64,000 nt of DNA from Catenovulum agarivorans YM01 (GCF_000281085.1 NZ_JH767523.1:128517-192516), one strand, 5' to 3'; positions 45,777 to 56,319 are shown, counted from the stretch's first letter. The notes: generated from the letters alone by a model not told the origin. Program-made: numbers and translations.

Positions 45777-46715
45777 TCAGCCTGCATTGATAAACTGAAT
45801 TGAAATTTTCTCTTCGTCTGCTATCTGATCGTCTTCTGCATATAATTCAGTATCAATTTGGGGGGGCTCAATACTTGGCTTGTCAAAGGCTATATCACCT
45901 TCTTCGTTTTCGAGTTGGCTGGTTGAGCGCAAACCTTTAAAGTCGTATAAAGTTGGATCTGCTAAATGTGAACGGCTGACATTTTGCACTGCATTAAACA
46001 TAGTTTCCAAACGGCCTGGATGTTGTTTATCCCAACCTTGCAGCATTTCTTTAATGACTTTACGTTGAAGGTTTTCTTGTGATCCACATAAGTTACATGG
46101 AATGATTGGAAACTCTTTAATACTCGAATATTTAGCTATATCTTTTTCACGACAATAAGCTAGCGGGCGAATAACAATGTGGTCTTTGTTATCACTGATA
46201 AGTTTAGGAGGCATGCCTTTTAATTTACCGCCATAGAACATGTTTAAAAATAGCGTTTCTAAAATGTCGTCTCTATGATGACCCAAGGCAATTTTTGTCA
46301 CTCCTAACTCTTTCGCCGTCCGGTATAAAATACCTCGACGCAGTCTTGAGCAAAGTGAACAGGTCGTTTTACCTTCTGGCACTTTGTCTTTAACTATGCT
46401 GTAAGTGTCTTCTTCAATAATCTTATATTCAACGTCAATTGAGTCTAAGTATTTAGGTAAAACATCTTCTGGGAAACCAGGTTGTTTTTGATCTAAGTTA
46501 ACAGCAATAATCTCGAAGTTAATCGGCGCTCTTTGACGTAAAAACATCAAAATATCTAACATAGTGTAGCTGTCTTTTCCGCCGGATAGACACACCATAA
46601 CTTTGTCACCATCTTCAATCATGTTGAAGTCTTCAATGGCTTTACCAACACATCTACGTATTCTTTTTTGTAGTTTGTTGAAGTTATACTGGTTTTTTGC
46701 GGTTAAAGTTTGCAT
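45777..46715 (-). CDS. ttcA: tRNA 2-thiocytidine(32) synthetase TtcA
   Basis: A 312-residue PP-loop enzyme that thiolates cytidine 32 in tRNA. Motifs are CLSGGKDSY (ATP) and two CxxC pairs, [10 protein letters not shown] and CNLCGSQ, which hold an iron-sulfur cluster. The C-terminal 50 residues are acidic and variable. ATG 46715 is set by GAGG 6 nt upstream, inside a longer frame starting at GTG 46727. It sits next to uspE and fnr, a conserved gammaproteobacterial neighbourhood. Confidence 0.94.
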   Translation of the reverse strand: MQTLTAKNQYNFNKLQKRIRRCVGKAIEDFNMIEDGDKVMVCLSGGKDSYTMLDILMFLRQRAPINFEIIAVNLDQKQPGFPEDVLPKYLDSIDVEYKIIEEDTYSIVKDKVPEGKTTCSLCSRLRRGILYRTAKELGVTKIALGHHRDDILETLFLNMFYGGKLKGMPPKLISDNKDHIVIRPLAYCREKDIAKYSSIKEFPIIPCNLCGSQENLQRKVIKEMLQGWDKQHPGRLETMFNAVQNVSRSHLADPTLYDFKGLRSTSQLENEEGDIAFDKPSIEPPQIDTELYAEDDQIADEEKISIQFINAG

Positions 46716-46767
46716 GTTGCGCCTCACTAAATTAGAGGCGCGGATTATAGCAAAATTCAGGAAGGTG

Positions 46768-47712
46768 TTAATCTTTACTTTTGTTTAGCGTGACTGGGCT
46801 TTGAAAACCGTAGGGTTTTAATGCTAAAACATCACAGTTAACGCCATCCAATAGGTGCTCGGCTGTATTACCTAATAATGCGGCAGAAATACCACTTCGG
46901 CCTATAGTTCCTAATACAATCAGCTCTGCGTCTAACTCCCTAGCGTATTGAGTAATGGAATCTTCCGGTAAGCCTTCGGCTAAAATACAATTGTCTTCAA
47001 CAATATTGAAGGCTTCTGCGTATTTTAGCGTCGAGTTTAAATGATGTTGGCGTATAGCTTCGCGATAAGCTGTTGGATCAAATTCAGGGATCTCCACAGC
47101 TAAACTGACGGCACCTGCAGGGTAACAATTGAGTAACTTTAAATTGGCTTGCAGCAGGGTTTGCATGTACTGGGATGTACTAATGATATTGTTGTTCAGG
47201 TCAATATGTTGCTGTTCATGGCTCACACTATTAATCGCAGCCAGTATAGTGCCATTTTCTGGCCAATCATGCTCTTTAACCAAGAGTACTGAACAAGGAC
47301 ATTTGCGCAGCAGGTGCCAATCAGTTGGGGTAAATATGACCGCACGTAATACGCCATGCTCATGAGTAGCTTTAACCACCAAATCATATTTGTATTGAAT
47401 AACTTGTTTAATGACAGCTTCGAAGGGACGGTTGTGCCATTCAACTAAAGGACGAATTTGTGAGACTTGATTGGCAAAGGGTTCTAAGACGTCTTCTAGC
47501 CATTGTGTGCGCTCTTCTACCATACAGCGGCGCATCAACTCGCGCTCTTCAGCCGACAGCATAGTCGTCATCTCATAAGAAAAATCGTATACCGCGAGAT
47601 AGGCAGTTATGGTTGCACCTGTTTTATGTGCAATGGCTACGGCGCGTTGTAGTGCTTTTAATTTTTCGTCGTTAGGCTCAATAACAACGAGAATTTTGTT
47701 TACTTCTCTCAT
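46768..47712 (-). CDS. uspE: Universal stress protein UspE (tandem UspA domains)
   Basis: A 314-residue protein made of two UspA folds. The first starts [14 protein letters not shown]; the second ends [23 protein letters not shown], the usual nucleotide-binding G-x2-G-x9-G(S/T) pattern. The length matches E. coli UspE (316), which also lies next to fnr. A GGAG ribosome site precedes the ATG. It acts in stress resistance and motility. Confidence 0.92.
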   Translation of the reverse strand: MREVNKILVVIEPNDEKLKALQRAVAIAHKTGATITAYLAVYDFSYEMTTMLSAEERELMRRCMVEERTQWLEDVLEPFANQVSQIRPLVEWHNRPFEAVIKQVIQYKYDLVVKATHEHGVLRAVIFTPTDWHLLRKCPCSVLLVKEHDWPENGTILAAINSVSHEQQHIDLNNNIISTSQYMQTLLQANLKLLNCYPAGAVSLAVEIPEFDPTAYREAIRQHHLNSTLKYAEAFNIVEDNCILAEGLPEDSITQYARELDAELIVLGTIGRSGISAALLGNTAEHLLDGVNCDVLALKPYGFQSPVTLNKSKD

Positions 47713-47793
47713 CGCTAAGCTCCACAGCTTGTAATTTATTTGAGTTTAGTTCAACCCGCGGCGCTTTGCTTAAAATTTTAGGCAGAATATAAG

Positions 47794-48531
47794 TTATTTA
47801 CAGTCAGGTTGTAGACTAAATTCGGCGATGTGTTTGAGGTCGTTGAAAGACTCAATTGTAATGAGTTTACGTTCAACATTAATGATACCAGCTTGATTAA
47901 AGCGACTAAATAGGCGACTTATAGTTTCAACCGTTAAGCCTAAATAGTTACCAATTTCGCCTCGAGTCATGGTTAAACTAAATGTTTTAGACGATAAACC
48001 ACGTTGTTTAAAGCGGTTCGATAACTGGAGTAAAAAGCTAGCTAAACGTGCATCAGCGGTTTTTTTGTTAAGCAAAAACAACATATCTTGATCGAGTGAT
48101 ATTTCATTACTCATTAACCGCAATATTTGTTGGCGTAGCTTTGGCATAGTGGCACTAAGTTGGTCCATTGTATCGTACGGGATTTCGCATATCATTGCCG
48201 TTTCAAGTGCTTCGGCAAAACTAGGGTGACTATGTGCTTGAATGGCATCAAATCCGATAATATCGCCTGGCAGGTGGAATGCAATAATTTGTTCTTCGCC
48301 ACAGTTCGAAACAGTATAAGACTTAAACGAGCCAGAACGAACAGCATATAATGATGTAAAGGTTTGCCCAGCTTCAACCAATTTCTGTTTTTTTTGGTAA
48401 GGTTTTTTGCGTTGAATAATATTATCGAGTTGGGTGAGTTCGTTGTCATTCAATGCAAAAGGTAAACATAATTGACTAATGCTGCATTTTTGACACTGGA
48501 TGCTTGAAGTAAATTTTGCTGTTGTGTCCAT
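47794..48531 (-). CDS. fnr: Oxygen-sensing transcription regulator FNR
   Basis: A 245-residue CRP-family regulator. Cluster-binding cysteines are C13-x2-C16-x5-C22 and C115, the FNR spacing. It has a cNMP-like beta-roll, a dimer helix ([15 protein letters not shown]) and a C-terminal helix-turn-helix [24 protein letters not shown], whose recognition helix (ETISR) matches FNR. It should bind TTGATnnnnATCAA; a fitting site lies upstream of ccoN. Confidence 0.95.
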   Translation of the reverse strand: MDTTAKFTSSIQCQKCSISQLCLPFALNDNELTQLDNIIQRKKPYQKKQKLVEAGQTFTSLYAVRSGSFKSYTVSNCGEEQIIAFHLPGDIIGFDAIQAHSHPSFAEALETAMICEIPYDTMDQLSATMPKLRQQILRLMSNEISLDQDMLFLLNKKTADARLASFLLQLSNRFKQRGLSSKTFSLTMTRGEIGNYLGLTVETISRLFSRFNQAGIINVERKLITIESFNDLKHIAEFSLQPDCK

Positions 48532-48565
48532 TTGCCTACTATCTAAAAATTGCTATCAAGCAATA

Positions 48566-49219
48566 CTAACTCAATACGAATTGCATTACACCCGTCACTA
48601 ACATGTATATTGCAAATGCAATCAAGCTTATCGCGATAATGTTGCGAACGAGCATTTTATTTAAAAAATGGTGCATTTGCTGAGCGATTGACGCCGATAA
48701 TAACAAGGCTGGCCAAGTACCCAAGCCAAAACAAAACATAAGGGCTGCAGATTTAAAAGGGTTAGCAGACGCCGCTGCCCATGTGAGTACACTGTAAACC
48801 AAGCCACAGGGTAACCAGCCCCAAACCGCTCCGGCGGTAAAGCGACCTAGGTAACTTTTGTCTTTAATCAGGCTCTGTGCTGTGGGTGCCAGTTTAGCCC
48901 ATAATTTAGCAGAAATTTTTTCAATTTTAGTAATAGAAAAATTCCATTTTGCTATATATAAAGCTAGGTAAATTAATAGCAATGCGGAGAGTATTTTTAA
49001 GATATATAAAAAGGGTTTAAAGCTAACCGTTAACCAAAAGCCCACAGCACCAACCAGTAGGCCAATAAAGGCATAACTTGTAATTCGACCTAAACTATAC
49101 AAAAACGCGTGGCTGAAGCGACCGTTAATGCCAGATGCAATCGCTAAACCCCCACACATGGCTATGCAATGGCCTGCGCCCATTAAACCTAGAATAAATG
49201 CTGTGATAAACTCAGGCAT
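48566..49219 (-). CDS. TauE/SafE-like (UreH-type) membrane protein of the cbb3 cluster
   Basis: A 217-residue protein with six hydrophobic segments and the conserved GAGHCIAMCGGLA (first segment) and WGWLPCGLVYSVL. This UreH-like, TauE/SafE-related family sits beside ccoI/ccoS in many Proteobacteria. The Cys and His residues in membrane segments suggest metal handling for oxidase assembly; that is an inference. The gene lies 11 nt downstream of ccoS. Confidence 0.85.
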   Translation of the reverse strand: MPEFITAFILGLMGAGHCIAMCGGLAIASGINGRFSHAFLYSLGRITSYAFIGLLVGAVGFWLTVSFKPFLYILKILSALLLIYLALYIAKWNFSITKIEKISAKLWAKLAPTAQSLIKDKSYLGRFTAGAVWGWLPCGLVYSVLTWAAASANPFKSAALMFCFGLGTWPALLLSASIAQQMHHFLNKMLVRNIIAISLIAFAIYMLVTGVMQFVLS

Positions 49220-49230
49220 TAGATAAAAGC

Positions 49231-49386
49231 TTATTTATCTTGTGGTTTATCATCGTCAAACAATATGTCATGGCCTTGGCGGTCTAAATCATCAAATTGA
49301 TTCTTTTTCACCGCCCAAAAAAACAGGACAAGTGCGACAACAATAATCACAATCGCCAACGGAATTAAAACGTAAATTACATTCAT
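49231..49386 (-). CDS. ccoS: cbb3 oxidase maturation protein CcoS
   Basis: A 51-residue protein beginning MNVIYVLIPLAIVIIVV, with one membrane helix ending in FFWAVKKNQFDDLD and an acidic tail (ILFDDDKPQDK). The FWAVKxxQFDDLD motif is the CcoS signature. Its ATG overlaps the ccoI stop (ATGA). CcoS is needed for cofactor insertion into the cbb3 oxidase. Confidence 0.93.
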   Translation of the reverse strand: MNVIYVLIPLAIVIIVVALVLFFWAVKKNQFDDLDRQGHDILFDDDKPQDK

Positions 49387-51755
49387 CTTTTCAGTAATCT
49401 CATTGAGTTGCTAACCACAATTAGTGAGCTTGCCGACATGCCTATCACGGCCATCCAAGGCGTTAATATGCCAAATACCGCCAAAGGCAATGCTAAAGCA
49501 TTGTAACCAATAGCCCAAACAAAATTTTGTTTTAAAATGCGGTTAAGGCGCTGCGACATCTTAACTAACTTTGCAACACCAATAGGTTGTGAGTTGAGTA
49601 AAATCACATCGGCTTTATATTTTGACAGTTCTGCACCTTCATCCATGGCCAATGAGATATCGGCAGTCGCTAAGACAATTGAGTCGTTTACACCATCCCC
49701 AAGCATAGCAACGCTGCCGTATTCATCTTGTAGCTGCTGTAGTTTTTGGCGTTTGGCTTCAGGCGTTAAGCCTTTATGAAATTCGATGCCAAGCGTTGCA
49801 GCAATTTTATCGACCAACAGGCTATGGTCACCGGACAATATCACTTTCTGTGTCGGCAACTCTTGCATACATTCGATACTGCTGCTCTTAAGTTCATCGG
49901 TCAGTTCGATTGCACCTATGCAGGTGGTTTGTCTAAACACGTAAATTTGAGCGTTTTGCCAACGTGCGTTCGGCAGAAGTCGCTCGGCTCTAGAAAATAA
50001 ACTTCTACTGCCAATTGTATATTCAACCCCGTCTATTGAAACTCGTAGACCTTGATGGGCAATGGTTTCGACAGACTCTAATTTTATACTTGAACTATCT
50101 ATGTCAGCAAACCCAGTTGCTAATGGGTGACTGGATGCTTTTTCCGCTGCAGCGACTATTTTTAATAACTCATCTTGGTTTATATCTTCACTGCAGTGAA
50201 CCTGTGCACGTGAAAATTTACCTGTAGTGAGTGTGCCAGTTTTATCAAATGCTATAACCTTTAACTTATCTGCTTGTTCTAGAGCATGACTTTCTCTGAT
50301 TAATACACCTTGGACTTTCAGCGCATTACTTGCCGCGGAAATGGCGGTTGGCAACGCAAGTGATAGCGCACATGGGCATGTGGCAACTAGCACAGCAACG
50401 GCAAACCATAAGCCATTTTCACCGAGTAATTCCCACCCTAGATAAGTTGCGATAGACAAGAATAAAACAGAAATTGTTGCTTGTTTTGCCATTTTATCTG
50501 CCACATTGGCTAATGGGCTTTTCGATTGGTTTATTCGTTCTTGATGTTTGGCAATTTGCGCAAGGCGAGTATTTAAATATACAGATTCAACTTCAACTTG
50601 AATAATTTGGTTGTGGACTAAACTACCCGCAAAAATAATGTCACCTTGATTCTTGTCAATGGGCAAACTTTCGCCGGTTAGTTGTGCTTCTTCTACCGTA
50701 CAATGTTTGGAAATAAGTTTGCCGTCGGCTGGTACTTGTTCACCTTGCTTAACTTGAATAATGTCGCCGATTTTGAGCTCATTAGCATGAACTGTACTGA
50801 CAGTATTATTGTCTAATTTGAATGCAACTATAGGTAGTAGCTTAAGTAAATTAGCTGAGGTGATCGCGGCTTTAGTTTTAACTAGATGTTCTAGATATCG
50901 GCTGGTCAGTAGCAAAAATACAAACATGGTCGCTGATTCAAAATACACTTCGCCAGTGTTGCTGTAAGTGGCATATGCACTGGCGATAAAGGTACTGTAA
51001 ATAGCAAAAACTACCGGTACATCCATGTTTACCGAGCCTTTACTCAGTGCTCGATAGGCAGATGTGAGCAAGGGTAAACCGCTATACAAAACGACAGGTG
51101 CAGACAACAATAAACTTATCCAACGGAAAAAATAAGCGAAAGACTCCTCAATCACATCAAAATATAGCGCAAATGCCAACATCATGACTTGCATGGTGAA
51201 TAAGCCAGCGACTGCTAGTTGTTTTTGGTAGTTTTTGCTGATGTTTTTGTATTCGGTTTCTATCTGACTAATTTTAAATGGCGAGGGGAGATAGCCGATA
51301 GATTTTATTGCATTAAAAATTTGACTGAGTGGTATTGTTGAATTGTCCCACAATAACTCTGCTCTAGCATTGGTCAGATTAACCCGAATTGAATCTACCC
51401 CGTCTAGTTTAGTTAGATACTTTTCAATTAACCAAGCGCAAGCTGCACAATGCATACCTTGAATGGATATATCTGCCGCGTGTTGTTGGTTTGTCGGATC
51501 AATTCGGACAAATTCTTCTTGCACACTTGGTGCATCAAAAGCTTGATATAGGTTATCTGGTTGGTTAGCCTGCTCAACAGGTTTTTCTGCTGAGCTTTGA
51601 CGGTATTTATAATAACCATCAAAGCCGCCTTGTAAAATTACATTGGCGACAGCTTGGCAACCTGTACAACAGACCGCTTTATTTTCGCCATTTACCTGAA
51701 TGGTTAACCGGCAATCTAGCGGAATTGGCTCGTTGCAATGATAACAACTGCTCAT
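49383..51755 (-). CDS. ccoI: cbb3-type copper-translocating P-type ATPase CcoI
   Basis: A 790-residue P1B-ATPase. The N-terminal Cys-rich region (CYHCNEP, CCTGC) is typical of CcoI, followed by a heavy-metal domain with GMHCAACAW, eight membrane helices including ATCPCALSLA, a phosphorylation site FDKTGTLT and hinge GDGVNDS. It exports Cu+ toward the periplasm for CcoN assembly. It lies 3 nt downstream of fixH. Confidence 0.95.
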   Translation of the reverse strand: MSSCYHCNEPIPLDCRLTIQVNGENKAVCCTGCQAVANVILQGGFDGYYKYRQSSAEKPVEQANQPDNLYQAFDAPSVQEEFVRIDPTNQQHAADISIQGMHCAACAWLIEKYLTKLDGVDSIRVNLTNARAELLWDNSTIPLSQIFNAIKSIGYLPSPFKISQIETEYKNISKNYQKQLAVAGLFTMQVMMLAFALYFDVIEESFAYFFRWISLLLSAPVVLYSGLPLLTSAYRALSKGSVNMDVPVVFAIYSTFIASAYATYSNTGEVYFESATMFVFLLLTSRYLEHLVKTKAAITSANLLKLLPIVAFKLDNNTVSTVHANELKIGDIIQVKQGEQVPADGKLISKHCTVEEAQLTGESLPIDKNQGDIIFAGSLVHNQIIQVEVESVYLNTRLAQIAKHQERINQSKSPLANVADKMAKQATISVLFLSIATYLGWELLGENGLWFAVAVLVATCPCALSLALPTAISAASNALKVQGVLIRESHALEQADKLKVIAFDKTGTLTTGKFSRAQVHCSEDINQDELLKIVAAAEKASSHPLATGFADIDSSSIKLESVETIAHQGLRVSIDGVEYTIGSRSLFSRAERLLPNARWQNAQIYVFRQTTCIGAIELTDELKSSSIECMQELPTQKVILSGDHSLLVDKIAATLGIEFHKGLTPEAKRQKLQQLQDEYGSVAMLGDGVNDSIVLATADISLAMDEGAELSKYKADVILLNSQPIGVAKLVKMSQRLNRILKQNFVWAIGYNALALPLAVFGILTPWMAVIGMSASSLIVVSNSMRLLKR

Positions 51756-51758
51756 AAA

Positions 51759-52253
51759 TTACGGGGTAATTAAAATTTTACCAGTGTAGGGCAGTGCTAT
51801 GGTTTTTTGCACTTTCCACTTTTTATCATGTGGCTCTATGGTTAATTGCCATTTACCTACAGTCGATTTATCTAACAGTGCAGAAAATTTACCGTCGGCA
51901 CGGCGTGTTGCCATAACACTTTGATCTTTAGCTGACTGAGTCGCATGATAAAAGGAAACAATTAAGTTTGCTGGCTCTGGTGCTTTGCGGTTTGCGTTTA
52001 AATCCAACAATATGCTGTCGTCTGTTACTTCGGCAAAAATAGCTATGCCATATTCTGCTGCGAGTTTTTCACGATCAAATTCCTGGTTAATGGCTTTACC
52101 TTTTTTGTAGTAGTCATCAACGACCATTTCTACTTTATATTCTCGGTAAATCGATAAGCGCACAGCGGCAACCAAAACTGGAATAAGAATTATCGCAATT
52201 AAAACCCAAGGCCATGGTTCTTTGTACCAAGGTCTGCTATCAACATCAGTCAT
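51759..52253 (-). CDS. fixH: FixH/CcoH-family oxidase assembly protein
   Basis: A 164-residue protein with one N-terminal helix (WPWVLIAIILIPVLVAAVRL) after the motif PWYKEPWPW and a periplasmic beta-sandwich. VVDDYYKKGKAINQEFDREK is a FixH hallmark. It binds CcoP and helps assemble the cbb3 oxidase. It starts a second unit, fixH-ccoI-ccoS-safE-like, separated from ccoP by a terminator. No ccoG gene lies between them. Confidence 0.92.
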   Translation of the reverse strand: MTDVDSRPWYKEPWPWVLIAIILIPVLVAAVRLSIYREYKVEMVVDDYYKKGKAINQEFDREKLAAEYGIAIFAEVTDDSILLDLNANRKAPEPANLIVSFYHATQSAKDQSVMATRRADGKFSALLDKSTVGKWQLTIEPHDKKWKVQKTIALPYTGKILITP

Positions 52254-52283
52254 ATATATTTCTCTGTTTATGTGCCCGTGGGC

Positions 52284-52313
52284 AAAAAAAAGCCCCGCTA
52301 AAGCGAGGCTTTT
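52284..52313 (-). terminator. Rho-independent terminator after ccoP (minus strand)
   Basis: On the minus strand AAAAGCCTCGC/GCGGGGCTTTT (one G-T pair) with loop TTTA is followed by further T. It lies 16 nt after the ccoP stop. Confidence 0.85.
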
Positions 52314-52328
52314 CCTCTACTTATCTGT

Positions 52329-53288
52329 TTAATTTGACAAACTATAAACGTAAGCAGAAATTAAGTGAACTTTGTCTTCACCTAAAATATCTTTCCAAGC
52401 TGGCATAACACCCGCACGGCCATGCGCAAGCGTTTCGCTGATTGCTCGCTCTGAACCACCGTATAACCAAATATCATCGGTTAAGTTAGGCGCACCAAAG
52501 GGGAGGTTGTGCGCAACACTACCTTTACCGTCAGCCCCATGACAAGCAGCACAAACGGCGAATTTAGCTTCGCCAGCTTTAGCTAAGCCAGCATCTACGT
52601 CACGACCACTTAAACTGATAACATAAGCAGTTACTTGTTTTACACCGTCTTCACCAAGTGAGTCTATCCAGCCAGGCATAGCTGCTTTACGGCCGTGTAA
52701 GATAGTCTCTTTGATTTTTTCTGGGCTACCACCGTATAACCAATCATTGTCAGTTAAGTTCGGGAAGCCTGTACCACCACGCGCATCAGACGCGTGACAC
52801 TGTGAACAGTTTTGCAAATATAGACGTTTACCAATTTCTAAAGCTTCTTCATTTTTAGCTAAAGCATGAACGTCTTGAGCTGCAAATTGTTTGAAGATTG
52901 GACCAAAAGTCTCTTCCGCTTTAACCAATTCTTGATCGTATTGAACTCGAAATCCGTCAGCTTTAGCTTGTTCTACCGCTTCGCGTGATTCAGCCAAGCT
53001 GGTAATACCTTGGTTAGAACTTTTCCAACCTAAGAAACCTTGATAGTTACCTAAACCAGGGTAGGCTAATAAATAATATGCAGCCCACACTGCGGTTAAC
53101 CAAAACATTTTGGTCCACCAACCCGGTAACGGGTTGTTTAGTTCTTCAATGCCGTCGAATTCATGGCCCATTGACTTGCCTTCTTCAACGCCAGCATAGT
53201 TTTTCATGTTCAGGTATAAACAAGTAAATACCAGAACCAAACATAGGATAGATAGAATTGCTACCCACAAACTCCAAAAGGTACTCAT
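52329..53288 (-). CDS. ccoP: cbb3 cytochrome c oxidase subunit III CcoP
   Basis: A 319-residue dihaem cytochrome c. Two membrane helices near the N-terminus (WSLWVAILSILCLVLVFTCL and LPGWWTKMFWLTAVWAAYYL) precede haem sites CSQCH and CAACH, each with a downstream Met ligand (AAMPGW, VMPAW). It passes electrons to CcoO/CcoN. It lies 10 nt downstream of ccoQ. Confidence 0.96.
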   Translation of the reverse strand: MSTFWSLWVAILSILCLVLVFTCLYLNMKNYAGVEEGKSMGHEFDGIEELNNPLPGWWTKMFWLTAVWAAYYLLAYPGLGNYQGFLGWKSSNQGITSLAESREAVEQAKADGFRVQYDQELVKAEETFGPIFKQFAAQDVHALAKNEEALEIGKRLYLQNCSQCHASDARGGTGFPNLTDNDWLYGGSPEKIKETILHGRKAAMPGWIDSLGEDGVKQVTAYVISLSGRDVDAGLAKAGEAKFAVCAACHGADGKGSVAHNLPFGAPNLTDDIWLYGGSERAISETLAHGRAGVMPAWKDILGEDKVHLISAYVYSLSN

Positions 53289-53298
53289 GATGAATCCT

Positions 53299-53487
53299 CT
53301 AATCTCTGTGAACTTGTTGTTCTTCTTTGCCGCTATTCTTTTTATCTACATCTGAATCATCCAGAATAGAATTAGCCGCATTATCAAAACGTTTTTTACT
53401 CTGCTTACTATAAGCCCACCAAATAATGCCAATAAACACTATTAACACTATTATGGTGTATATGCCGCGATAAGTACCGTAATCCAT
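53299..53487 (-). CDS. ccoQ: cbb3 oxidase subunit IV CcoQ
   Basis: A 62-residue protein with one membrane helix (IYTIIVLIVFIGIIWWAYSK) and a charged tail. Its position between ccoO and ccoP identifies it. CcoQ stabilises the complex. It starts 2 nt after the ccoO stop. Confidence 0.92.
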   Translation of the reverse strand: MDYGTYRGIYTIIVLIVFIGIIWWAYSKQSKKRFDNAANSILDDSDVDKKNSGKEEQQVHRD

Positions 53488-53489
53488 AA

Positions 53490-54098
53490 CTATTTTAAAG
53501 CTGTACCAAGTGTTTGTAGATATGCAATCAATGCATCCATCTCTGTTTTACCTTGTACTGAAGCTTTTGCTTGCGCAACATCTTCGTCTGTATAAGGCAC
53601 ACCATAATAATCTTTAAATACAGTTAATTTTTTCGCGATGAGTTCGCCATCTAATCTATTTTCTTCAAGCCAAGGGTAACCAGGCATGATAGATTCAGGC
53701 ACAACATCACGCGGATTAATCATGTGGACTCTATGCCAATCGTCAGAGTATCGACCACCAACACGCGCTAAATCTGGACCTGTGCGCTTAGAACCCCACA
53801 AAAATGGATGTTCCCAGACAGATTCACCAGCAACAGAGTAGTGACCATAACGTTCTGTTTCAGAGCGGAAAGGACGGATCATTTGGCTATGACAACCAAC
53901 ACATCCTTCGCGAATATAAATATCACGACCTTCCATTTGTAATGCTGTATATGGTTTTAACCCTTTAACTGGCTCAGTGGTATCTTTCATGAACATTAAA
54001 GGGGTAATTTCAACTAAAGTACCAAAGCTAATCGCAATTACCGCAAAAATTGCCAGTAAACCAATATTCTTTTCTACTATTTCGTGTTTATTAGCCAT
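53490..54098 (-). CDS. ccoO: cbb3 oxidase subunit II CcoO
   Basis: A 202-residue monohaem membrane cytochrome c. It has an N-terminal helix, then [17 protein letters not shown] (haem site) and the conserved [13 protein letters not shown] and [22 protein letters not shown] precedes the ATG. It lies 9 nt downstream of ccoN. Confidence 0.96.
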   Translation of the reverse strand: MANKHEIVEKNIGLLAIFAVIAISFGTLVEITPLMFMKDTTEPVKGLKPYTALQMEGRDIYIREGCVGCHSQMIRPFRSETERYGHYSVAGESVWEHPFLWGSKRTGPDLARVGGRYSDDWHRVHMINPRDVVPESIMPGYPWLEENRLDGELIAKKLTVFKDYYGVPYTDEDVAQAKASVQGKTEMDALIAYLQTLGTALK

Positions 54099-54107
54099 GA
54101 TTATCTC

Positions 54108-55550
54108 CTATGCGTTCGCTACTACAGGTTTAGTGGCTAAACCTTCATCAGCTACTTTCTCTGATTTAATTGTGCGAATTACGTTGTACAACATAGTGAG
54201 CATACCGGCGACAACACACAATCCACCCATCCAACGCATAATGTTGTAAGGTTTCTTCTGCGCAACAATTTCAATAAAGCTGTATGTTAACGTACCGTCA
54301 GCATTTACTGCACGCCACATCATGCCTTCCATAACACCTGTGATCCACATAGCTACTATGTATAAAACAACACCAATAGTTGCTAACCAGAAGTGAACGT
54401 TTATCAACTTAATGCTGTACATTCTTTCACGACCAAATACTTTAGGAATTAGGTGGTATAAAGAACCAATTGAAACCATAGCAACCCAGCCAAGCGCACC
54501 AGAGTGAACGTGACCAACAGTCCAGTCAGTGTAGTGTGATAACGCGTTTACTGATTTGATTGCCATCATAGGGCCTTCGAACGTAGACATACCGTAGAAT
54601 GAAAGCGAAACAATCATAAAACGTAAAATAGGATCGGTACGCAATTTATGCCAAGCACCTGAAAGTGTCATAATACCGTTGATCATACCGCCCCATGAAG
54701 GTACGAATAAGACAACCGACATCACCATACCTAGTGACTGAGTCCAGTCTGGAAGTGCAGTATAGTGTAAGTGGTGAGGGCCAGCCCAAATATAAAGTGA
54801 TACTAGTGACCAAAAGTGAACAATAGATAAACGATAAGAATAAACAGGACGCTCTGCTTGTTTTGGTACGAAGTAGTACATCATGCCTAAGAAGCCAGCC
54901 GTTAAGAAGAAACCAACAGCGTTATGGCCATACCACCACTGCATCATAGCGTCTACAGCACCGGCATATATTGAATAAGATTTGGTAAAGCTAACCGGTA
55001 TTGCCATGCTATTACCGATATGTAAAACGGCAACGGTTAAGATAAAGCCACCGTAGAACCAATTCGCAACATAAATGTGTGAAGTTGTACGTTTAACAAT
55101 AGTGCCAAAAAATACAATTGCATAGGCTATCCAAACGATAGCGATCAAAATATCAATTGGCCATTCTAATTCAGCATATTCTTTAGAAGTCGTGATACCT
55201 AAAGGTAAAGTGATCACTGCACTAACAATAATTGCTTGCCAACCCCAAAAAGTGAAGTTTGCTAATTTGTCACTAAAAATACGAGTTTGACAGGTACGTT
55301 GTACTACATAATATGAAGTAGCAAATAACGCACAACCACCAAACGCGAAGATTACCGCATTGGTATGTAAAGGACGTAATCTTGAGTAGGTAAACCAAGG
55401 TGTGTCGAAGTTTAATTCTGGCCACACTAACTGAGCAGCTATTAGAACACCCGCGGACATCCCAATAAGCCCCCATACGACCGCCATAAAGGCAAATTTT
55501 TTGACTATGTCAAAATTGTATATCGGAGTTGCAGAACTTGTTGCGCTCAT
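54108..55550 (-). CDS. ccoN: cbb3 oxidase catalytic subunit I CcoN
   Basis: A 480-residue haem-copper oxidase subunit with 12 membrane helices. Haem and copper ligand regions are visible: [47 protein letters not shown] and [15 protein letters not shown]. It reduces O2 to water with high affinity, suited to low oxygen. ATG 55550 was chosen for its GGAAG site; an ATG nine codons earlier lacks one. A candidate FNR box lies about 220 bp upstream. Confidence 0.96.
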   Translation of the reverse strand: MSATSSATPIYNFDIVKKFAFMAVVWGLIGMSAGVLIAAQLVWPELNFDTPWFTYSRLRPLHTNAVIFAFGGCALFATSYYVVQRTCQTRIFSDKLANFTFWGWQAIIVSAVITLPLGITTSKEYAELEWPIDILIAIVWIAYAIVFFGTIVKRTTSHIYVANWFYGGFILTVAVLHIGNSMAIPVSFTKSYSIYAGAVDAMMQWWYGHNAVGFFLTAGFLGMMYYFVPKQAERPVYSYRLSIVHFWSLVSLYIWAGPHHLHYTALPDWTQSLGMVMSVVLFVPSWGGMINGIMTLSGAWHKLRTDPILRFMIVSLSFYGMSTFEGPMMAIKSVNALSHYTDWTVGHVHSGALGWVAMVSIGSLYHLIPKVFGRERMYSIKLINVHFWLATIGVVLYIVAMWITGVMEGMMWRAVNADGTLTYSFIEIVAQKKPYNIMRWMGGLCVVAGMLTMLYNVIRTIKSEKVADEGLATKPVVANA

Positions 55551-55768
55551 TTTATATCTTCCAAAGTTCTCAGGCATAAAAACTAAATTTGTTTAAACTT
55601 GATAAACCCATCACTAAGTTTGCCAAGCTAAAAATATAGATAATAGCCTTTTTTGCTCAAAAACCATTCAATTTGAGTGGAAAAGCAGCAAAAATATAGT
55701 TGACTGACTAAAATCGCGCAAATTGTATGGTTTTTATGGCAAAAAATACAGCCGAGTTTTAAAAAAAC

Positions 55769-55782
55769 ATGATTTAGCTCAA
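55769..55782. promoter_or_regulatory. Candidate FNR box upstream of ccoN and the divergent gene
   Basis: ATGAT-TTAG-CTCAA matches the FNR consensus TTGATnnnnATCAA at 8 of 10 fixed positions with the right 4-nt spacer. It lies in the 290-bp divergent region, 58 bp before the 55840 gene and about 220 bp before ccoN. The rest of this region is AT-rich with no gene. Confidence 0.6.
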
Positions 55783-55839
55783 TAACAAGCGAAATTGCGA
55801 TATTATTATGTATCTGTTTTTTCGAGCATTTGATTAGAT

Positions 55840-56319
55840 ATGCCAAATACATTAAGAGTTATTCTATTATTTGTTTGCATTATTTTGTTGGCTAGCATAG
55901 TTTTTTGGCAACCGCAATTGGTGACTTCTCATCAATTAAATGCCAACAACAATTGCCAATTAAATCGACAACAATCTTGTTCTTTGACAACAGAACAAGG
56001 CATGAATATAAATTTAACCAGTTATCAAACAGAATTTACACTTGAACAAAAAAATACCGTTGCTTTAACCATAAATAACGCCAAGCATAGCTATGATGAC
56101 GATTGGCAAGTTCAAGCATATTTATCTGGCATTAATATGGACATGGGTAAAATTCCTCTCAACGTAATACATCAACAACAAGGTTACCTGATTGAGGTGG
56201 TGCCTGTTATGTGTGCTGAGGCAAATATGCGTTGGCAGATAGAAATTAATTTGGTTAATGTGCAGCGGTCAGAAATCGTTAAGCAGTCCGTTTTTGCAAC
56301 TTTTACTACCCATTGGTGA
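55840..56319 (+). CDS. Membrane-anchored periplasmic protein divergent from ccoN, unknown function
   Basis: A 159-residue protein that I do not recognise by name. One N-terminal helix (LRVILLFVCIILLASIVFW) anchors a periplasmic domain of about 130 residues with alternating strands. The middle carries INMDMGKIPLNV and the end VMCAEANMRWQIEINL; the Met and Cys positions and the closing W-x-I strand recall FixH/YtkA-type sandwiches. The domain has two further Cys (NNCQLNRQQSC). The shared promoter region with ccoN suggests a role in oxidase assembly or copper supply; this is inference. Confidence 0.7.
   Translation: MPNTLRVILLFVCIILLASIVFWQPQLVTSHQLNANNNCQLNRQQSCSLTTEQGMNINLTSYQTEFTLEQKNTVALTINNAKHSYDDDWQVQAYLSGINMDMGKIPLNVIHQQQGYLIEVVPVMCAEANMRWQIEINLVNVQRSEIVKQSVFATFTTHW

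Noticed and set aside
55598-55613. TTGATAAACCCATCAC near ccoN as an FNR box
   Set aside because: The two half-sites are separated by 6 nt instead of 4, so it does not fit the FNR consensus; the site at 55769 fits better.
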